Shown here piece after piece: positions 6,323-13,714 of a DNA stretch of 30,779 bases (its first letter is position 1; every line of letters starts with the position of its first letter). The notes under the pieces are model-generated. The model was not told where the DNA came from and made no database searches. It worked only from the letters and a program-made list of their open reading frames with translations. The position numbers and the translations under genes are program-made. The stretch is from a virus, in IMG/VR virus record IMGVR_UViG_3300032053_000336, positions 1-30,779 of that record. One strand, 5' to 3'.

Positions 6323-7352
6323 TTTCTTCAGTTTTAATTTCTGTTTGATTAATCTTGTTTATGATTTGTTGCTTAATGGAGAATTGAAACTCTTCATTAT
6401 CCATAAGCATTGTCTTAAATTCATCAAGTGCATACTTAGTTTCACCTGCAGTTCCTACACCTAGAGTCATAGTCTTACCATACTTTCTACCAATCTCATG
6501 ATCGTTGATAAGCTCCATTAATTCTCCAAGTTTATCAATACCCTGACCATATATGATTTCAAACTGAGACATTCTATATGGAGGACTCATTTTGTTCTTG
6601 ATAGCTTTGACTTTTGTCAAATTACCATATGTAACATCGCCTTCCTTGGCTAAGCTTCTAGAGACTTCTATACGAACGTCTGAATAGAATTTAAGAGCAT
6701 GACCTCCTTGTGTTGTTGTAGGATTACCAAACATAACACCAATCTTTTCTCTATACTGAGAAATAACAATAACACAAACATTGTGTTGAGACAGAGCACC
6801 TTTAAGTTTTGGATAGGCATTGCTATTTAACAAAGCCTTCTTACCAATAGATGAATCACCCACCTCACCATCTAACACCTTCTTAGGAATAAGTGAAGAA
6901 TCTGAATCGATGATAATAAGATCAATAGTTTCTGTTTCAATCATTTCCATAGCAATGTTAAAACCTTCTTCACCACAACTAGGCTGAGCAATAAGCATTT
7001 TAGTTGTGTCTACACCAAGAGCTTCAAAGTAATGCTTATCAACAGCATGCTCACCATCTATATACAGAACAACACCACCTTTCTTTTGGCATTCTGCTAC
7101 AGCATGACCACAAATTGTTGACTTACCTGTACCTTCCCAACCCATGAGTTCGTACATCTTACCTTTTACAAATCCTCCTGTTCCTAATGTGAGATGATCA
7201 AATCCAACAGACCCTGTAGATATGACATCATAATTGCCACTGGTCTTGGAATCTAGTGTAAGTACAGTGCCTACACCATAAGTCTTATTAAGTTTCTCCA
7301 GAGCTTCCTGGAACTTGCTTTTACCCTCTGTGGGTTCTTTTACTTTCGCCAT
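6303..7352 (-). CDS. recA: RecA-type recombinase (349 aa)
   Basis: Forms ATP-dependent filaments on single-stranded DNA and catalyses strand exchange. Close in layout to bacterial RecA: GVGTVLTL near the start, Walker A GWEGTGKS (71-78), DGEHAVD (99-105), Walker B LIIIDS (145-150), and MFGNPTTTQGGHALKFYSDVR (about 207-227) covering the L2 loop. The Walker A residues differ from the classic GPESSGKT but keep G-x4-GKS. First gene of a six-gene operon (recA, dut, two small genes, phoH, cysteine-motif gene). A Bacteroidota-type promoter lies 23 bases upstream of its ATG. Confidence 0.93.
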   Translation of the reverse strand: MAKVKEPTEGKSKFQEALEKLNKTYGVGTVLTLDSKTSGNYDVISTGSVGFDHLTLGTGGFVKGKMYELMGWEGTGKSTICGHAVAECQKKGGVVLYIDGEHAVDKHYFEALGVDTTKMLIAQPSCGEEGFNIAMEMIETETIDLIIIDSDSSLIPKKVLDGEVGDSSIGKKALLNSNAYPKLKGALSQHNVCVIVISQYREKIGVMFGNPTTTQGGHALKFYSDVRIEVSRSLAKEGDVTYGNLTKVKAIKNKMSPPYRMSQFEIIYGQGIDKLGELMELINDHEIGRKYGKTMTLGVGTAGETKYALDEFKTMLMDNEEFQFSIKQQIINKINQTEIKTEENASSEL

Positions 7353-7374
7353 ATTTTAGTTGATTTTTTGTATG

Positions 7375-7406
7375 TAAAGTTAATAAAATTCCATGTTTTT
7401 AGCAAA
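7375..7406 (-). promoter_or_regulatory. Bacteroidota-type promoter of the recA operon
   Basis: On the minus strand a TTTG box (7403-7406) is followed after exactly 20 bases by TAACTTTA (7375-7382), one mismatch from the TAnnTTTG -7 consensus of the Bacteroidota primary sigma factor. It lies just upstream of recA and downstream of the reductase terminator. The spacing is identical to the promoter at 9921-9952. Confidence 0.65.
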
Positions 7407-7414
7407 TAAAATAA

Positions 7415-7440
7415 AGCCCCAATGTAGACACATCAGGGCT
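7415..7440 (-). terminator. Terminator after ribonucleotide reductase
   Basis: Two stacked stems, AGCCC/GGGCT and ATGT/ACAT, are separated by a symmetric 2x2 internal loop with a 4-base apical loop. On the minus strand they are followed by TTATTTTATTTG. It lies 25 bases past the reductase stop and before the recA promoter. Confidence 0.75.
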
Positions 7441-7465
7441 AATCAATCACTAAAACAAAAACGAA

Positions 7466-9337
7466 TTATTCTACTGTGCAAGCTCCACCTGCACATGCAT
7501 TAGTTTGTCCAAACTCTACATGATCTTCTATTTCAGTCACCTTAGTGAGATCTAGAGAATGTAAGTTAGCAATTCTTTTATTATATTCTTCTTCTGTAAT
7601 GTCTTCAAAAGGAGGCTGAACATAACTTCCATTATCATATGGTAGTACACTCAATCCATTATACACATCTCTGTTCTCCCACATCCACTCTCCTACATTA
7701 GGCCATTCTCCTTCTCTAATAGAGATTGTAGCACTTACATTATGTGTATTATCTCCAGACATATGTCCTGCCATGATCCATTCCTGAGAGAACTTCTTAA
7801 CACGTTCTAATGTGTCAATAGCTGTCTCTGTTCTAAATATAGAACCTTCAGGTGCCTTGATAGGAATTCTTACACAGATGGTGTCATTTGGTCTAAGGAT
7901 ATCATCTTCACATAATTCAGGATGATTTACCATCATGTAAGCAGCAAGATCTTCACTCTTTCCAAATCTCATTGTTCTTAGGTAGTATGGTGCATGCCAT
8001 GCATGAATACCACTAGCTGTTCCTAATACACAAGATGTTGTTCCAGAGGGCTTAATACAAGTCACTCTAGCTGCTTCATTGATTCCTGTTTGAGAAGATA
8101 TCATCCTATTTACAACCTTGGCTGTGTTAGCAGCATAATCAAGGTTTAGTTTTAGAATTTCTCCTGAACCAATGCCTGTCATACCAATACCTAAAAGAGC
8201 ATCTTTTTGTGTTGTCTGTCTCCAGATGTTACGAAGGTAATGAAAGTCTGTAAATCCTGCCTGCAGAGTTCCAAAGAATGAAGCTACAGCTACACGATTA
8301 TTAAGATCTTCCTGGTTTGTAACATCACTTACATTGATTTCACATAAGTTACAGAACTGATATGGTCTAAGTCCTATCTCACAACAAGGATTAGTTCCCC
8401 AATCTTTATTGTTAGTCCAGTAGATTCCTGGTTCACCTGAACCAGAAGCTTCTATTCTCTTCCATAGATTGAAGAATTCCTCAGCTAGTATATCTCCCCT
8501 TTCAAGAACAGCAGAGTTGTTAGCCCTACCTCTTTGTTCATTTAGTTCCCACCATGCTCCATACTTAGATGTAATCATCTCTTCATCATCATGAGAGAAC
8601 AATGAGATCATTGCACTCCTTCTGATACCACCTGCTAACACAGAGTTTGCAATGTGACACAAGATATCATGACATTCTAAAGGAGATAGTTGTTCTCCAT
8701 CTTGCTTTCTCTCCATAACAGCATCAACATGTGTGAGACATATCTTCAATGGTTCAGGTCCAGGAGCTTTACCACCAGCTGTAACAAGTCTTGCACCTTT
8801 CTGTCTGATAGCTCTGAAATCAAACTTAGGTTTTGCACCACCCTCAAAATAGAATTTCATTAATACTTTCACTGCATCAGCCCATCCCATGATAGAATCT
8901 TCAATGAGCCAAGTTTTTTGTTTGTAGGTTTCTTGCTTTATAATAGCAGGGAGGTTTGCAACGTGATGTTTCTGTACAGAATATCCTACACCTGTTCCTC
9001 CTAATAAGAGGAACATTGTTTCACTAAAACAGTGTAGACTATCTATAGGAAGGAAACAGCAATTATATATTCTTGCATTGTTCACTTCTGCAGCTGTACC
9101 AGCAAACTGTAAAGCTCTCATAGAAGGTAACACCTTCTTCTCTCTAATCCATACAGCACTAGCCTTAACAGCTTCTTCTAGGTATGGGTATTTCTTGATC
9201 ATCATATCCTGGTAGCGATCAACTATTTCATCCCAGGTTTCTCTTCTCTTTAGCTCTGGTAGATACTTTGCATATTTACCAAACACAGTCAGGGAACTTA
9301 ATGCAGATAGCCCCAAATCTTCTTTTAATTTGTTCAT
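7466..9337 (-). CDS. nrdJ: Adenosylcobalamin-dependent ribonucleoside-triphosphate reductase (623 aa)
   Basis: Class II reductase making deoxynucleotides from ribonucleoside triphosphates with a B12-derived radical. Visible signatures: the N-terminal LSSLTVFGKYAKYLPEL and RRETWDEI segment, GGTGVGYSV (113-121), an active-site region NPCCEIGLRPYQFCNLCEI (316-334), KPSGTTS (429-435), and a C-terminal redox pair NACAGGAC (Cys615 and Cys620). The overall pattern is that of the monomeric triphosphate reductases found in many phages; no ATP-cone is seen. A class I NrdA would need a partner subunit, and none is in the window. Start overlaps the endonuclease VII stop (ATGA), so both are co-transcribed from the promoter at 9921-9952. 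A terminator follows. Confidence 0.93.
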   Translation of the reverse strand: MNKLKEDLGLSALSSLTVFGKYAKYLPELKRRETWDEIVDRYQDMMIKKYPYLEEAVKASAVWIREKKVLPSMRALQFAGTAAEVNNARIYNCCFLPIDSLHCFSETMFLLLGGTGVGYSVQKHHVANLPAIIKQETYKQKTWLIEDSIMGWADAVKVLMKFYFEGGAKPKFDFRAIRQKGARLVTAGGKAPGPEPLKICLTHVDAVMERKQDGEQLSPLECHDILCHIANSVLAGGIRRSAMISLFSHDDEEMITSKYGAWWELNEQRGRANNSAVLERGDILAEEFFNLWKRIEASGSGEPGIYWTNNKDWGTNPCCEIGLRPYQFCNLCEINVSDVTNQEDLNNRVAVASFFGTLQAGFTDFHYLRNIWRQTTQKDALLGIGMTGIGSGEILKLNLDYAANTAKVVNRMISSQTGINEAARVTCIKPSGTTSCVLGTASGIHAWHAPYYLRTMRFGKSEDLAAYMMVNHPELCEDDILRPNDTICVRIPIKAPEGSIFRTETAIDTLERVKKFSQEWIMAGHMSGDNTHNVSATISIREGEWPNVGEWMWENRDVYNGLSVLPYDNGSYVQPPFEDITEEEYNKRIANLHSLDLTKVTEIEDHVEFGQTNACAGGACTVE

Positions 9338-9882
9338 TTGTTTAAATATTTAATTGCATTTGTTAAAAATTCTACATTATCGTCAAATTGACCAAGTCCT
9401 TTATTACACTTTTCGCATAATATCCCTCTCACTTTTCCTGTTTTATGACAGTGATCTATGTGAGATGAAGATTCATCTATAATAATTTTACAAATTACAC
9501 AAGCATTATATTGATCAATTAACATTTGATTAAATATTTCTTTTGTAATTCCATATCTATCGAATCTAAAAACCTCTTTATGATATTGTTTATTATATAT
9601 TGTTTGACAATCTTTACATCTAGACTTTAACTTATCATCACCATTTGTTCCAAAATCATTAAAGTCTTTATAAATATTACAATATGAACAAATTTTCTTA
9701 TTGTTTTTTATCAAACAGCCTTTTCCTCCAAGTTGTATAGAATTAGAACAAGATCTACAAGGTTTATTATATTTTCTAGCTTTATAAAAATATGATTTAC
9801 TTGCAAAATTTCTCATTTCTCCACAAATTGGACATGGAAGTCTATAAATTATTTCTGTTGGCTGTTCTAATCCTAAATCCAT
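9334..9882 (-). CDS. Recombination endonuclease VII family protein (182 aa)
   Basis: The C-terminal half is an endonuclease VII/HNH fold: YGITKEIFNQMLIDQ, CVICK, then SSHIDHCHKTGKVRGILCEK and CNKGLGQFDD, giving four zinc Cys and the catalytic DHCH. The first half has more Cys pairs (CPICG, CRSC, CSYC, CKDC), likely zinc fingers. Family members resolve branched DNA or act as homing nucleases. ATG at 9882 is chosen over a TTG at 9966, because a promoter and A-rich leader fill the 90 bases between. The protein starts MDLGLEQ; the reductase has the same DLGL at residues 7-10. Its place directly before the reductase gene suits a mobile endonuclease. Confidence 0.85.
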   Translation of the reverse strand: MDLGLEQPTEIIYRLPCPICGEMRNFASKSYFYKARKYNKPCRSCSNSIQLGGKGCLIKNNKKICSYCNIYKDFNDFGTNGDDKLKSRCKDCQTIYNKQYHKEVFRFDRYGITKEIFNQMLIDQYNACVICKIIIDESSSHIDHCHKTGKVRGILCEKCNKGLGQFDDNVEFLTNAIKYLNK

Positions 9883-9912
9883 AAATTTTGTTTTTGATTT
9901 GGTTAAAAAATG

Positions 9913-9936
9913 AGGGGATGCAAACTTACACCCCCT
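9913..9936 (-). promoter_or_regulatory. Palindrome centred on the reductase promoter -7 box (operator or terminator)
   Basis: Arms AGGGGGTG (9929-9936) and CATCCCCT (9913-9920) match at 7 of 8 positions, with an 8-base centre that is exactly the -7 element TAAGTTTG. On the minus strand the right arm is followed by CATTTTTTAA, so the same hairpin could terminate the upstream operon, whose last stop is at 9973. Operator and terminator readings are both open. Confidence 0.5.
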
Positions 9937-9952
9937 ACACTTACTAACCAAA
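9921..9952 (-). promoter_or_regulatory. Bacteroidota-type promoter for endonuclease VII and reductase
   Basis: On the minus strand TTTG (9949-9952), a 20-base spacer, then TAAGTTTG (9921-9928), a perfect match to TTTG-N(19-21)-TAnnTTTG. Transcription would start near 9914, about 30 bases before the ATG at 9882. This is the best promoter in the window. Confidence 0.75.
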
Positions 9953-9972
9953 AAATGAAGTAACAATATTAA

Positions 9973-10332
9973 TTAAAGTTTCTCATTCAGAAGTTTGAAT
10001 GCTTCCTCAATAGCACCTTTTTCACATTCTCTTCTTGTGTTGTATTTTGCATCATCGACATCACAATTTATAGAGAACCAAAACTTAGGTCCCTGAAAGT
10101 ATGTAATATCAATAATCACTTTATGATCATCAAATACATCATACAATGCTCTTGGGGAAAGCTCTATAAGCTTTCCTATTTTATCATTGTTAATATCTTG
10201 TTCTCTAACATATTTCTTGAAGTCTTCAGGAAGATTTTCATCCTTTAGACCATTAAGCAATTGTTCTAGAAACCATTGTTTAACTACCACTGCTGCTTTA
10301 GGATGGGCTTCTAATAATTCTATCCCTGTCAT
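9973..10332 (-). CDS. Hypothetical protein (119 aa)
   Basis: Starts MTGIELLEAHPKAAVVVKQWF; ends AIEEAFKLLNEKL. The first half is helical (VKQWFLEQLLNGL), the second has strands KVIIDITYFQGPKFWFSINCD and a final helix. Nothing identifiable. It is the last gene of its unit; two bases separate it from the upstream 68-residue gene, and the palindrome and promoter at 9913-9952 follow. Confidence 0.7.
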   Translation of the reverse strand: MTGIELLEAHPKAAVVVKQWFLEQLLNGLKDENLPEDFKKYVREQDINNDKIGKLIELSPRALYDVFDDHKVIIDITYFQGPKFWFSINCDVDDAKYNTRRECEKGAIEEAFKLLNEKL

Positions 10333-10334
10333 AA

Positions 10335-10541
10335 TTAATGTTTTTCTTTTGTTAACAATTCTTCATATCTATTATTCCACCAGAACGCATCATAGTCATG
10401 ATCTCCAGGATCATAACCACTCACACTCTTAATTTCAGCTGTCAAATAATTATTAGCATCAGCTTCCATTTGGCAATAAATCTTAAAGCTTTCATTTCCA
10501 TATTTTTTTTGTAGCATCTCTGCTATTTTTTCATTATACAT
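10335..10541 (-). CDS. Hypothetical small acidic protein (68 aa)
   Basis: Starts MYNEKIAEMLQKKYGNESF and contains a Tyr/Asp-rich centre (GYDPGDHDYDAFWWNNRY). Probably helical at both ends. It overlaps the upstream 183-residue gene by 8 bases. No family recognised. Confidence 0.7.
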   Translation of the reverse strand: MYNEKIAEMLQKKYGNESFKIYCQMEADANNYLTAEIKSVSGYDPGDHDYDAFWWNNRYEELLTKEKH

Positions 10542-11085
10542 ACTCTTTTAGTTTTTCAATGTCAAGAATTTCATTTTCTAAAATAAACCCACTCCAAACT
10601 TCCATAGATTCATCAAAGTCTACACCAAGCTTTTCTTCCCAATACTTCCTAAGATCATCTGTCTTATTAAAGACACGATGTTGCAAGGACACTTCATCTT
10701 TGAAATATCCATTACGTTTCATCTTAACAACCTTTGGAAACACTTCTTGAAATGCTGCAGAAGTTTTAGAATATTTGCCTTGCTTAACAAGCTCAATGTC
10801 TCTTTTGAATTTACCATCAAGCTGATATACAATTACAACATATCCATCTTCATAATCATAATCCTCGACTACACTTCTAACACTTTCATATTCCTCCTGA
10901 AGGAAGTCTCTGAATAGACCTATATCATTTGGTTTAAATAATAAATACACACAGTCGTTATACACTGTGTCTGTTTTAACATCATCAATATATCCATTGA
11001 TGTAATTGTGATGCTGTAACTTATCCCTTCCTATCTTTAGTGTGGGGACAATAAATATACTTGTGATTGTTTTCTTTATATCCAT
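10534..11085 (-). CDS. Hypothetical protein (183 aa)
   Basis: Starts MDIKKTITSIFIVPTLKIG. The alternation of strands and helices (NDCVYLLFKPNDIGLFRDFL, GYVVIVYQLDGKFKRDIELV) suggests a compact alpha/beta protein, with YWEEKLGVDFDESMEVW near the end. I do not recognise it. It overlaps the PD-(D/E)XK nuclease gene by one base (stop/start TAATG) and the downstream small gene by 8 bases, so it probably serves the same recombination or replication unit. Confidence 0.75.
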   Translation of the reverse strand: MDIKKTITSIFIVPTLKIGRDKLQHHNYINGYIDDVKTDTVYNDCVYLLFKPNDIGLFRDFLQEEYESVRSVVEDYDYEDGYVVIVYQLDGKFKRDIELVKQGKYSKTSAAFQEVFPKVVKMKRNGYFKDEVSLQHRVFNKTDDLRKYWEEKLGVDFDESMEVWSGFILENEILDIEKLKEYV

Positions 11086-12137
11086 TAATTCTTGAGGTTT
11101 ACAATTCCATTATTAATATAATTTTCTCTGCTGATGTTCCATACATCATTAGCCAAAGCCCATTTAAGATCTTCAATGATTTGTTTTACACCAGGATATT
11201 TACGTCCTTTATGTTCAAACCCATGATAGGCATTTAACATGTCAGATTGATCTGTTGTATAAATCAATGGACTGAAATAGTTAGTGCTGTCACAAACTAT
11301 GAATCTTGGATATTGTACATCATATCCAGACACCTCACTTTGAGAATCTATTGTCAGGCTTTTTACAGCATGAAAATACAAATATGCCTGAATATATGCT
11401 CTACGATAGAGATAGTATTCTTCTAAGAAGTTCTCAACAGACCATGTGCATTTAAGATCATAAATCCATATCTTCTTCTCACTGTGGTCAATTATCATCT
11501 TATCAAGCATACTCTTGAACAGATGTGAATCTACAGAATATCCCTCAATCTGAAACTGGTTATGCACTGTATAACGTGCACTGTTCAATAGATTAACAAC
11601 ATCTGCAGTGATGGAATTTGTTCTCAGCTCATTTACAATTCTTTCAGCATTTGTAACATCTTCTGTTGTAATCACTGTAAGCTTTTTAGCTCTCACCTCT
11701 CTAATCTCTTTGTAAAATATTTCTGCATCACTTCCTACAAACTTAGCAAGTACAGCTTCATATTTAATCTTGAATCCAGAATCTGTATATGCATCCTTAG
11801 AAATACCTTCAAACGATCTTGTTACATTGCCCATCTCATCTGTTGCATTAACTGTATGTCTATACAAAGCCTCAACAAACTCATTCATAAGTCCTGTTGG
11901 TGCAGAAAGACATGTAGACATATAAAATCTACCATCAAACTCTTCTGGTTCTAACAATAATGTTTCCACCACTCTGCCTGTAACAGCAGCTTTAGAATCT
12001 TCATCTTCTACAACCTCACTAAGTATATATTTCTTCTGATACTTTCTCCTGTTCATGGAGAACTCTTTTAAGCTAGAGGAGCTATCTAATGTCAGAGCTC
12101 TATAATTAGCCTCTGTTTTGGTTTTACCTGTAATCAT
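11085..12137 (-). CDS. PD-(D/E)XK exonuclease, RecE/YqaJ-like (350 aa)
   Basis: Likely a DNA exonuclease for recombination or replication. The N-terminus has SSSSLKEFSMNRRKY and AAVTGRVVETLLLEPEEFDG (50-69), the 'G..vE.lLLeP..F' helix seen in exonuclease VIII/DUF3799-type nucleases. The catalytic core is D212 in LDKMIID, then Y226-D227-L228-K229 (IYDLKCTWS), and Q250-x3-Y254 in the following helix (YIQAYLYFHA), matching motifs II, III and IV. With RecA, a Sak4-like ATPase and an SSB-like protein in the same genome it may supply single strands for annealing. Overlaps the SH3-like gene by ATGA. Confidence 0.8.
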   Translation of the reverse strand: MITGKTKTEANYRALTLDSSSSLKEFSMNRRKYQKKYILSEVVEDEDSKAAVTGRVVETLLLEPEEFDGRFYMSTCLSAPTGLMNEFVEALYRHTVNATDEMGNVTRSFEGISKDAYTDSGFKIKYEAVLAKFVGSDAEIFYKEIREVRAKKLTVITTEDVTNAERIVNELRTNSITADVVNLLNSARYTVHNQFQIEGYSVDSHLFKSMLDKMIIDHSEKKIWIYDLKCTWSVENFLEEYYLYRRAYIQAYLYFHAVKSLTIDSQSEVSGYDVQYPRFIVCDSTNYFSPLIYTTDQSDMLNAYHGFEHKGRKYPGVKQIIEDLKWALANDVWNISRENYINNGIVNLKN

Positions 12138-12418
12138 AAATCTTTATTTGTTTTAGTTTTAAAATCCATGTTTCTAACAGCTCCTGGAGGAAGCTTCTGA
12201 ACAATCTCATCTAGCTTTTCACAATCCCACCCTTTGCCATTCATAGGATTGCCCCATACACGAATGTCATCAGAATAGAAATGTTTCATTACGCCTTTGT
12301 CCAGTCTCACCACCCAAATAGTGTTCACATTAACTCCATAGTCTATTATGAACATAGCTTCACCATCTCCTAATGGAGTGTGCACCTCAATTGTTGGATT
12401 AAGTTGTAGCATCATCAT
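12134..12418 (-). CDS. Small SH3-like protein, paralogue of the gene at 1069-1293 (94 aa)
   Basis: Start set at the first of three consecutive ATG codons (12418, 12415, 12412); a longer opening at 12442 would overlap the upstream gene by 44 bases. The core IEVHTPLGDGEAMFIIDYG, then TIWVVRLDKGVMKHFYSDD, then DIRVWGNPMNGKG aligns with the rightward gene's VDVNTPKGDGMIWLVTDYG...TIYTII...DIRVKNN. A small beta barrel is inferred. The C-terminal 35 residues (KLDEIVQKLPPGAVRN) are unique to this copy. Confidence 0.75.
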   Translation of the reverse strand: MMMLQLNPTIEVHTPLGDGEAMFIIDYGVNVNTIWVVRLDKGVMKHFYSDDIRVWGNPMNGKGWDCEKLDEIVQKLPPGAVRNMDFKTKTNKDL

Positions 12419-12653
12419 AAGCTTTCTGTTTAAATGCGTCAATAATATATGGGACCATAGCCCTTACTTCCCTAGGAACTCTCTGAAAGAACCATCTAAC
12501 GTCCACTTCATAGCTGTTTCCATTAATGTCTGTTCCTTTTGGATAGATTAACCAGAACAAATGCTCCTGATTATCGTATTGTATTTTTCCTTCGTACCAG
12601 TGTTCAACAAAAGATACATCCTTGTTAATCTCAATTTTTAAATCGTTACTCAT
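12399..12653 (-). CDS. Hypothetical protein, intact counterpart of the remnant at 13399-13470 (84 aa)
   Basis: Starts MSNDLKIEINKDVSFVEHWY. The segment LKIEINKDVSFVEHWYEG aligns with LKVSINRDPSFTEIWYDF of the truncated ORF on the far side of the GIY-YIG gene, so the two share a 5' end. The rest (KIQYDNQEHLFWLIYPKG, then WFFQRVPREVRAMVPYIID) suggests a beta sheet with a C-terminal helix. Function unknown. It follows the endonuclease gene by three bases. Confidence 0.8.
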   Translation of the reverse strand: MSNDLKIEINKDVSFVEHWYEGKIQYDNQEHLFWLIYPKGTDINGNSYEVDVRWFFQRVPREVRAMVPYIIDAFKQKAYDDATT

Positions 12654-12656
12654 TTA

Positions 12657-13385
12657 TTAATTTTTAAATTTCCAAATATACCCACCTGCAGATAGGTAAT
12701 GTTTCTTGCCTTTACAACAACCAGATATTGAAGAATTTGATATATTCAACTCTCTTTCTATATCCATAGTACTCTTCCACTCTTTTATAAATTCTCCTGA
12801 TAAACTATATTGACAAATAGATTTTGATCTTTTATCTTTATAAGAATAATTTTTACTAATATCATATTCATTTTTATAAACAAATAAGTAATCTTTAAAC
12901 TTATCTCGTTTGCCTATTAAAACTCTATGAATAGAACTTGGAGAAGTATTTATGTGCTGAGCAGCATCTGATACAAGAGAAAATTCCTTTAAATAGTTTC
13001 CATTTAAATCTAACATTACAATAGGTCTAATTGCCATACTTTTTAATTTATTACTAATCCTTAGTTTATCATTATCAGTTATTTTTCCTTTTTCAGGATG
13101 AGTTGCTTTGATATTATATCCATACTTAGGATTATGTACATTAAGAATTGTACACCAATAATGTTCTTCAGATTCTAAAAATTCTAAAGAACAAGTAACA
13201 AGTATTTCAAAAGAAAAGTTTTCTTGTCCATATTTGTTCCATGCTTTTTGTAAATGTTCATTACCATGAACTTCTCTATTTAAAGTATTTATATGATTAC
13301 AAAATCTTTCTTTAAAGTTTTCTGTATAACCTACATAAAGTTTCTTTGTAATCAAATTTTCTATAGTGTATATTCCTGATTTCAT
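12657..13385 (-). CDS. GIY-YIG homing endonuclease with NUMOD1 repeats (242 aa)
   Basis: A free-standing mobile nuclease. MKSGIYTIENLITKKLYVGYT contains the GIY and YVG strands, with the catalytic Arg in FKERFCNHI and a Glu in ESEEHYW. Two NUMOD1-type DNA-binding repeats follow: RPIVMLDLNGNYLKEF...SIHRVLIGK and SICQYSLSGEFIKEW...SISGCCKGK. Start set at 13385 (MKSGIY, usual for the family); a longer frame begins at 13409 (MIFEEMWY). The gene lies between a 5' remnant of a phage gene and the intact homologue of that gene, which points to insertion at that locus. Confidence 0.9.
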   Translation of the reverse strand: MKSGIYTIENLITKKLYVGYTENFKERFCNHINTLNREVHGNEHLQKAWNKYGQENFSFEILVTCSLEFLESEEHYWCTILNVHNPKYGYNIKATHPEKGKITDNDKLRISNKLKSMAIRPIVMLDLNGNYLKEFSLVSDAAQHINTSPSSIHRVLIGKRDKFKDYLFVYKNEYDISKNYSYKDKRSKSICQYSLSGEFIKEWKSTMDIERELNISNSSISGCCKGKKHYLSAGGYIWKFKN

Positions 13386-13398
13386 ATACCACATCTCT

Positions 13399-13470
13399 TC
13401 AAAAATCATACCATATCTCTGTGAATGAGGGGTCTCTGTTAATACTGACTTTCAATTGTTGTTCTTCCAT
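13399..13470 (-). pseudogene. Truncated 5' copy of the gene at 12399-12653
   Basis: ATG at 13470, five bases after the preceding stop, opens a 23-codon frame: MEEQQ then LKVSINRDPSFTEIWYDF, then TGA. From residue 6 it aligns with LKIEINKDVSFVEHWYEG of the intact gene beyond the GIY-YIG gene; similar at protein level, diverged at DNA level. It ends where the endonuclease gene begins. I read it as the remnant of a gene interrupted or displaced by the endonuclease. Confidence 0.7.
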
Positions 13471-13474
13471 AATT

Positions 13475-13714
13475 TTATTTTTTAGGATTCCATTTATAAG
13501 ATAGGAGTCTATAAGGAGTTTTAAACTTAGCTTCACTTATGATTTTTCTTCCAACACATTCTTTTTGAAGTTGTTCAGAAGAAAGAGTCATATACTTTCC
13601 ACTATAAAAAACTGTAAAGTTTTCATTCACATTAACACAATCTCTTACATTGTGATCTATAAGATCTATACAATCGTTGTGTAATTTTTCAACTGTTCTT
13701 TCGTATTTTTCCAT
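13475..13714 (-). CDS. Hypothetical protein (79 aa)
   Basis: Start placed at MEKYERTVEKLHND (13714), leaving a 26-base overlap with the HNH gene; MKR three codons earlier (13723) is equally possible, while the full open frame (13819) would overlap by 130 bases. The protein has a helical start, then FTVFYSGKYMTLSSEQLQKECVG and a basic end (LLSYKWNPKK). No family recognised. Confidence 0.65.
   Translation of the reverse strand: MEKYERTVEKLHNDCIDLIDHNVRDCVNVNENFTVFYSGKYMTLSSEQLQKECVGRKIISEAKFKTPYRLLSYKWNPKK

Noticed and set aside
9883-9966. TTG start extending endonuclease VII by 28 residues
   Set aside because: This stretch holds a consensus promoter and an A-rich leader before ATG 9882; TTG starts are not needed elsewhere here.
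12657-13470. Group I intron around the GIY-YIG gene
   Set aside because: The 5' remnant stops by itself and the downstream copy is a complete gene with its own ATG, so no splicing is needed; I saw no intron core.
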